A stretch of DNA of 64,000 bases from Ferdinandcohnia sp047246645 (GTDB lineage Bacteria > Bacillota > Bacilli > Bacillales > Bacillaceae_L): positions 256,759 through 320,758 of the forward strand of contig NZ_JBFOKR010000003.1 in NCBI RefSeq assembly GCF_047246645.1, read 5' to 3'. The notes beneath the pieces are model-generated. The model saw only the letters and a program-made list of their open reading frames with translations, had not been told where the DNA came from and made no database searches. Of the stretch, positions 62,520 to 64,000 are shown in pieces. How positions within the stretch are numbered: position 1 is the stretch's first letter; every line of letters begins with the position of its first letter. A program made the position numbers and the translations under genes.

Positions 62520-63725
62520 ATGAAGAGTTATAAAATTACCTTAGGATTGTTATTAATGAATTTGTTTATTGCGTTTTTGGGAATTGGCCTTGTTATCCCA
62601 GTATTACCTAAGCTCATGAATGAATTGGGGATAAATGGTATGACTATAGGTTATCTAACAGCTGCTTTTGCGATGGCACAATTGATTGTTTCGCCATTTG
62701 CGGGAAAGGCTGTAGATAAGTGGGGACGAAAAATAATTATTGTACTTGGATTATTTATTTTCGGATTCTCAGAGTTGTTATTTGGGCTTGGTAAAGATAT
62801 TGAAACGTTATTTATTTCTCGTATCTTAGGTGGGATAAGTGCTGCATTTATTATGCCAGGTGTTACTGCCTATATTGCTGATATAACAAATAAGGAAACT
62901 CGTCCGAAAGCGCTTGGTTATATGTCAGCAGCCATTAGTACAGGGTTTATTATTGGCCCAGGAATTGGCGGATTTTTAGCGGAGTTTGGAACACGTACTC
63001 CATTTTATTTTGCTGGTGCACTTGGTACAATAGCTGCAATTCTTACAATCATATTCATTTCTGAACCGGATCGTGTACTTGAAATGCATGAGGAAACCAC
63101 AGGTGGTAGGAAGGGTTTCGGACGTATTTTTGAGCCGAAATATTTTATAGCGTTTATCTTAATATTTATTACATCATTTGGTTTAGCAGCTTTTGAATCA
63201 TTTTTTAGTTTATTCGTAGATCATAAGTTTCAATTTAAACCATCAGATATCGCCATTGTTATAACGGGTGGTGCTATTTTTGGCGCTGTATCACAGGTAC
63301 TATTGTTTGACCGGCTTACTCGAATTTGGGGTGAAATCAAACTGATTCGATATAGCTTAGTTTTATCAGGTTTATTTGTCTTTTTAATGACGGTTGTTCA
63401 TTCCTATTTTTATATCCTATTAGTTACATTTATTGTATTTGTAGGATTTGATTTATTCCGACCGGCTGTCACTTCTTACCTTTCAAACATCGCTGGAAAC
63501 GAACAAGGTTTTGTTGGTGGCATGAACTCAATGTTCACAAGTCTCGCGAACATTACAGGTCCTATTATTGGAGGAATCCTATTTGATGTGGATATTGACT
63601 ACCCTTACTACTTTGCAACTGTAATAATGGCTTTGGGAATCGTAATCACCCTGTTTTGGAAGAAACAAGCTGGTTATACTTCAAAAGAAGTAAAGGCAAG
63701 TGTCGCGAATATATCATCAAATTGA
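62520..63725 (+). CDS. MFS multidrug exporter, Bmr/NorA-like
   Basis: A 401-residue, twelve-helix drug-proton antiporter. Motif A is FAGKAVDKWGRK near residue 62, and motif C is GFIIGPGIGGFLAE near 140. The closing part has VGGMNSMFTSLANITGPIIGG. ATG 62520 follows GAGGAGAG; a GTG three codons earlier is possible. It is activated by the divergent MerR protein, judged from the promoter. Substrates of this class are cationic drugs and dyes. Confidence 0.88.
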   Translation: MKSYKITLGLLLMNLFIAFLGIGLVIPVLPKLMNELGINGMTIGYLTAAFAMAQLIVSPFAGKAVDKWGRKIIIVLGLFIFGFSELLFGLGKDIETLFISRILGGISAAFIMPGVTAYIADITNKETRPKALGYMSAAISTGFIIGPGIGGFLAEFGTRTPFYFAGALGTIAAILTIIFISEPDRVLEMHEETTGGRKGFGRIFEPKYFIAFILIFITSFGLAAFESFFSLFVDHKFQFKPSDIAIVITGGAIFGAVSQVLLFDRLTRIWGEIKLIRYSLVLSGLFVFLMTVVHSYFYILLVTFIVFVGFDLFRPAVTSYLSNIAGNEQGFVGGMNSMFTSLANITGPIIGGILFDVDIDYPYYFATVIMALGIVITLFWKKQAGYTSKEVKASVANISSN

Positions 63726-63756
63726 GGTAGAAACGAAAATGATTAAAAATTGTAGG

Positions 63757-63789
63757 GTGCATTGGTCCAGGGAGGATTGATGCACTTTT
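63757..63789 (+). terminator. Probable terminator of the MFS exporter
   Basis: GTGCA and TGCAC (63757-63761, 63781-63785) with inner TCC/GGA pairing lead into CTTTTAGTTTT. The remaining 63790-64000 has no gene. Confidence 0.5.
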
Positions 63790-64000
63790 AGTTTTAATTT
63801 TTCCATCTCCCGTTATGGTGCATAAAATAATAATCTACCTTATAGAAATAATTGGTTAAAGAATATATTTAATCCTAGATGGGTTTTCGCTAAAATGCAT
63901 TTTTTTCTCGTAACGTGCATAAGCGGCTTAACCCCCTAATTATTGTACACAATCTCCTTTTTTCTAGGTTTATCTTAGTTTTTCATTTTTCTTTAAAGGA

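Noticed and set aside
1..64000. CRISPR array
   Set aside because: No series of regularly spaced direct repeats and no cas gene was seen.

Overview
The window looks like part of the chromosome of a low-GC, endospore-forming Bacillaceae bacterium. The evidence is a GerA/GerB/GerC germinant-receptor operon, a CotA-type spore-coat laccase (broken), DUF3231, DUF3189, DUF421 and DUF3934 family proteins, strong Bacillus-type Shine-Dalgarno sequences and a CcpA-like cre site. No rRNA, tRNA, CRISPR array, integrase or transposase gene was recognised.

Region 1 (1-8.6 kb) is a sialic-acid catabolism locus. A YesM/YesN-type two-component pair (the kinase runs off the left edge) is divergent from a sugar ABC transporter (lipoprotein plus two permeases), N-acetylneuraminate lyase, ManNAc-6-P epimerase and a ROK kinase. 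A good sigma-A promoter with an overlapping cre-like site precedes the operon. Region 2 (8.6-14.1 kb) holds ordinary chromosomal genes: a short-chain fatty-acid transporter, a YgjP-like metallopeptidase, a lipoprotein, an HXXEE protein and a small gene broken by an in-frame TAG.

Region 3 (14.1-40.4 kb) is the exceptional part, a compact island that looks like a defence island. It contains five helicases of different types and four proteins with phospholipase-D (HxK) nuclease motifs. I read it as several modules: (a) a DUF6361-like, PLD and SNF2/SF2 helicase three-gene operon; (b) a PLD-SF2-DUF3427 helicase convergent with a Nudix hydrolase; (c) a five-gene coupled operon with a giant protein carrying four alpha-CTD/HhH-like repeats and a sigma-70 region-4 helix-turn-helix, a PLD-SF2 helicase, a 57-residue protein, a DndD-like SMC ATPase and a small protein resembling Dnd-associated proteins; (d) a MazG-like pyrophosphohydrolase overlapping a second PLD-SF2 helicase; (e) a NERD-SF1 helicase, a NERD-zinc-finger protein and two unrecognised proteins. 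Two PLD-helicases each beside a nucleotide-pyrophosphate hydrolase, and the alpha-CTD/sigma-like protein with a DndD-like partner, are the strongest candidates for little-described systems.

Region 4 (40.4-64 kb) returns to chromosomal content: a frameshifted cotA with a poly-Asp microsatellite tail, an alpha/beta hydrolase, a Bcr/CflA exporter, a YqxD-like protein, a cold-shock protein with a structured leader, a GC-rich intergenic repeat, the ger operon, a HAD phosphatase, a phage-like DnaD/DnaB replication pair, CarD, a cupin, DUF3231, and a MerR regulator divergent from an MFS exporter with a textbook 19-bp-spacer promoter.
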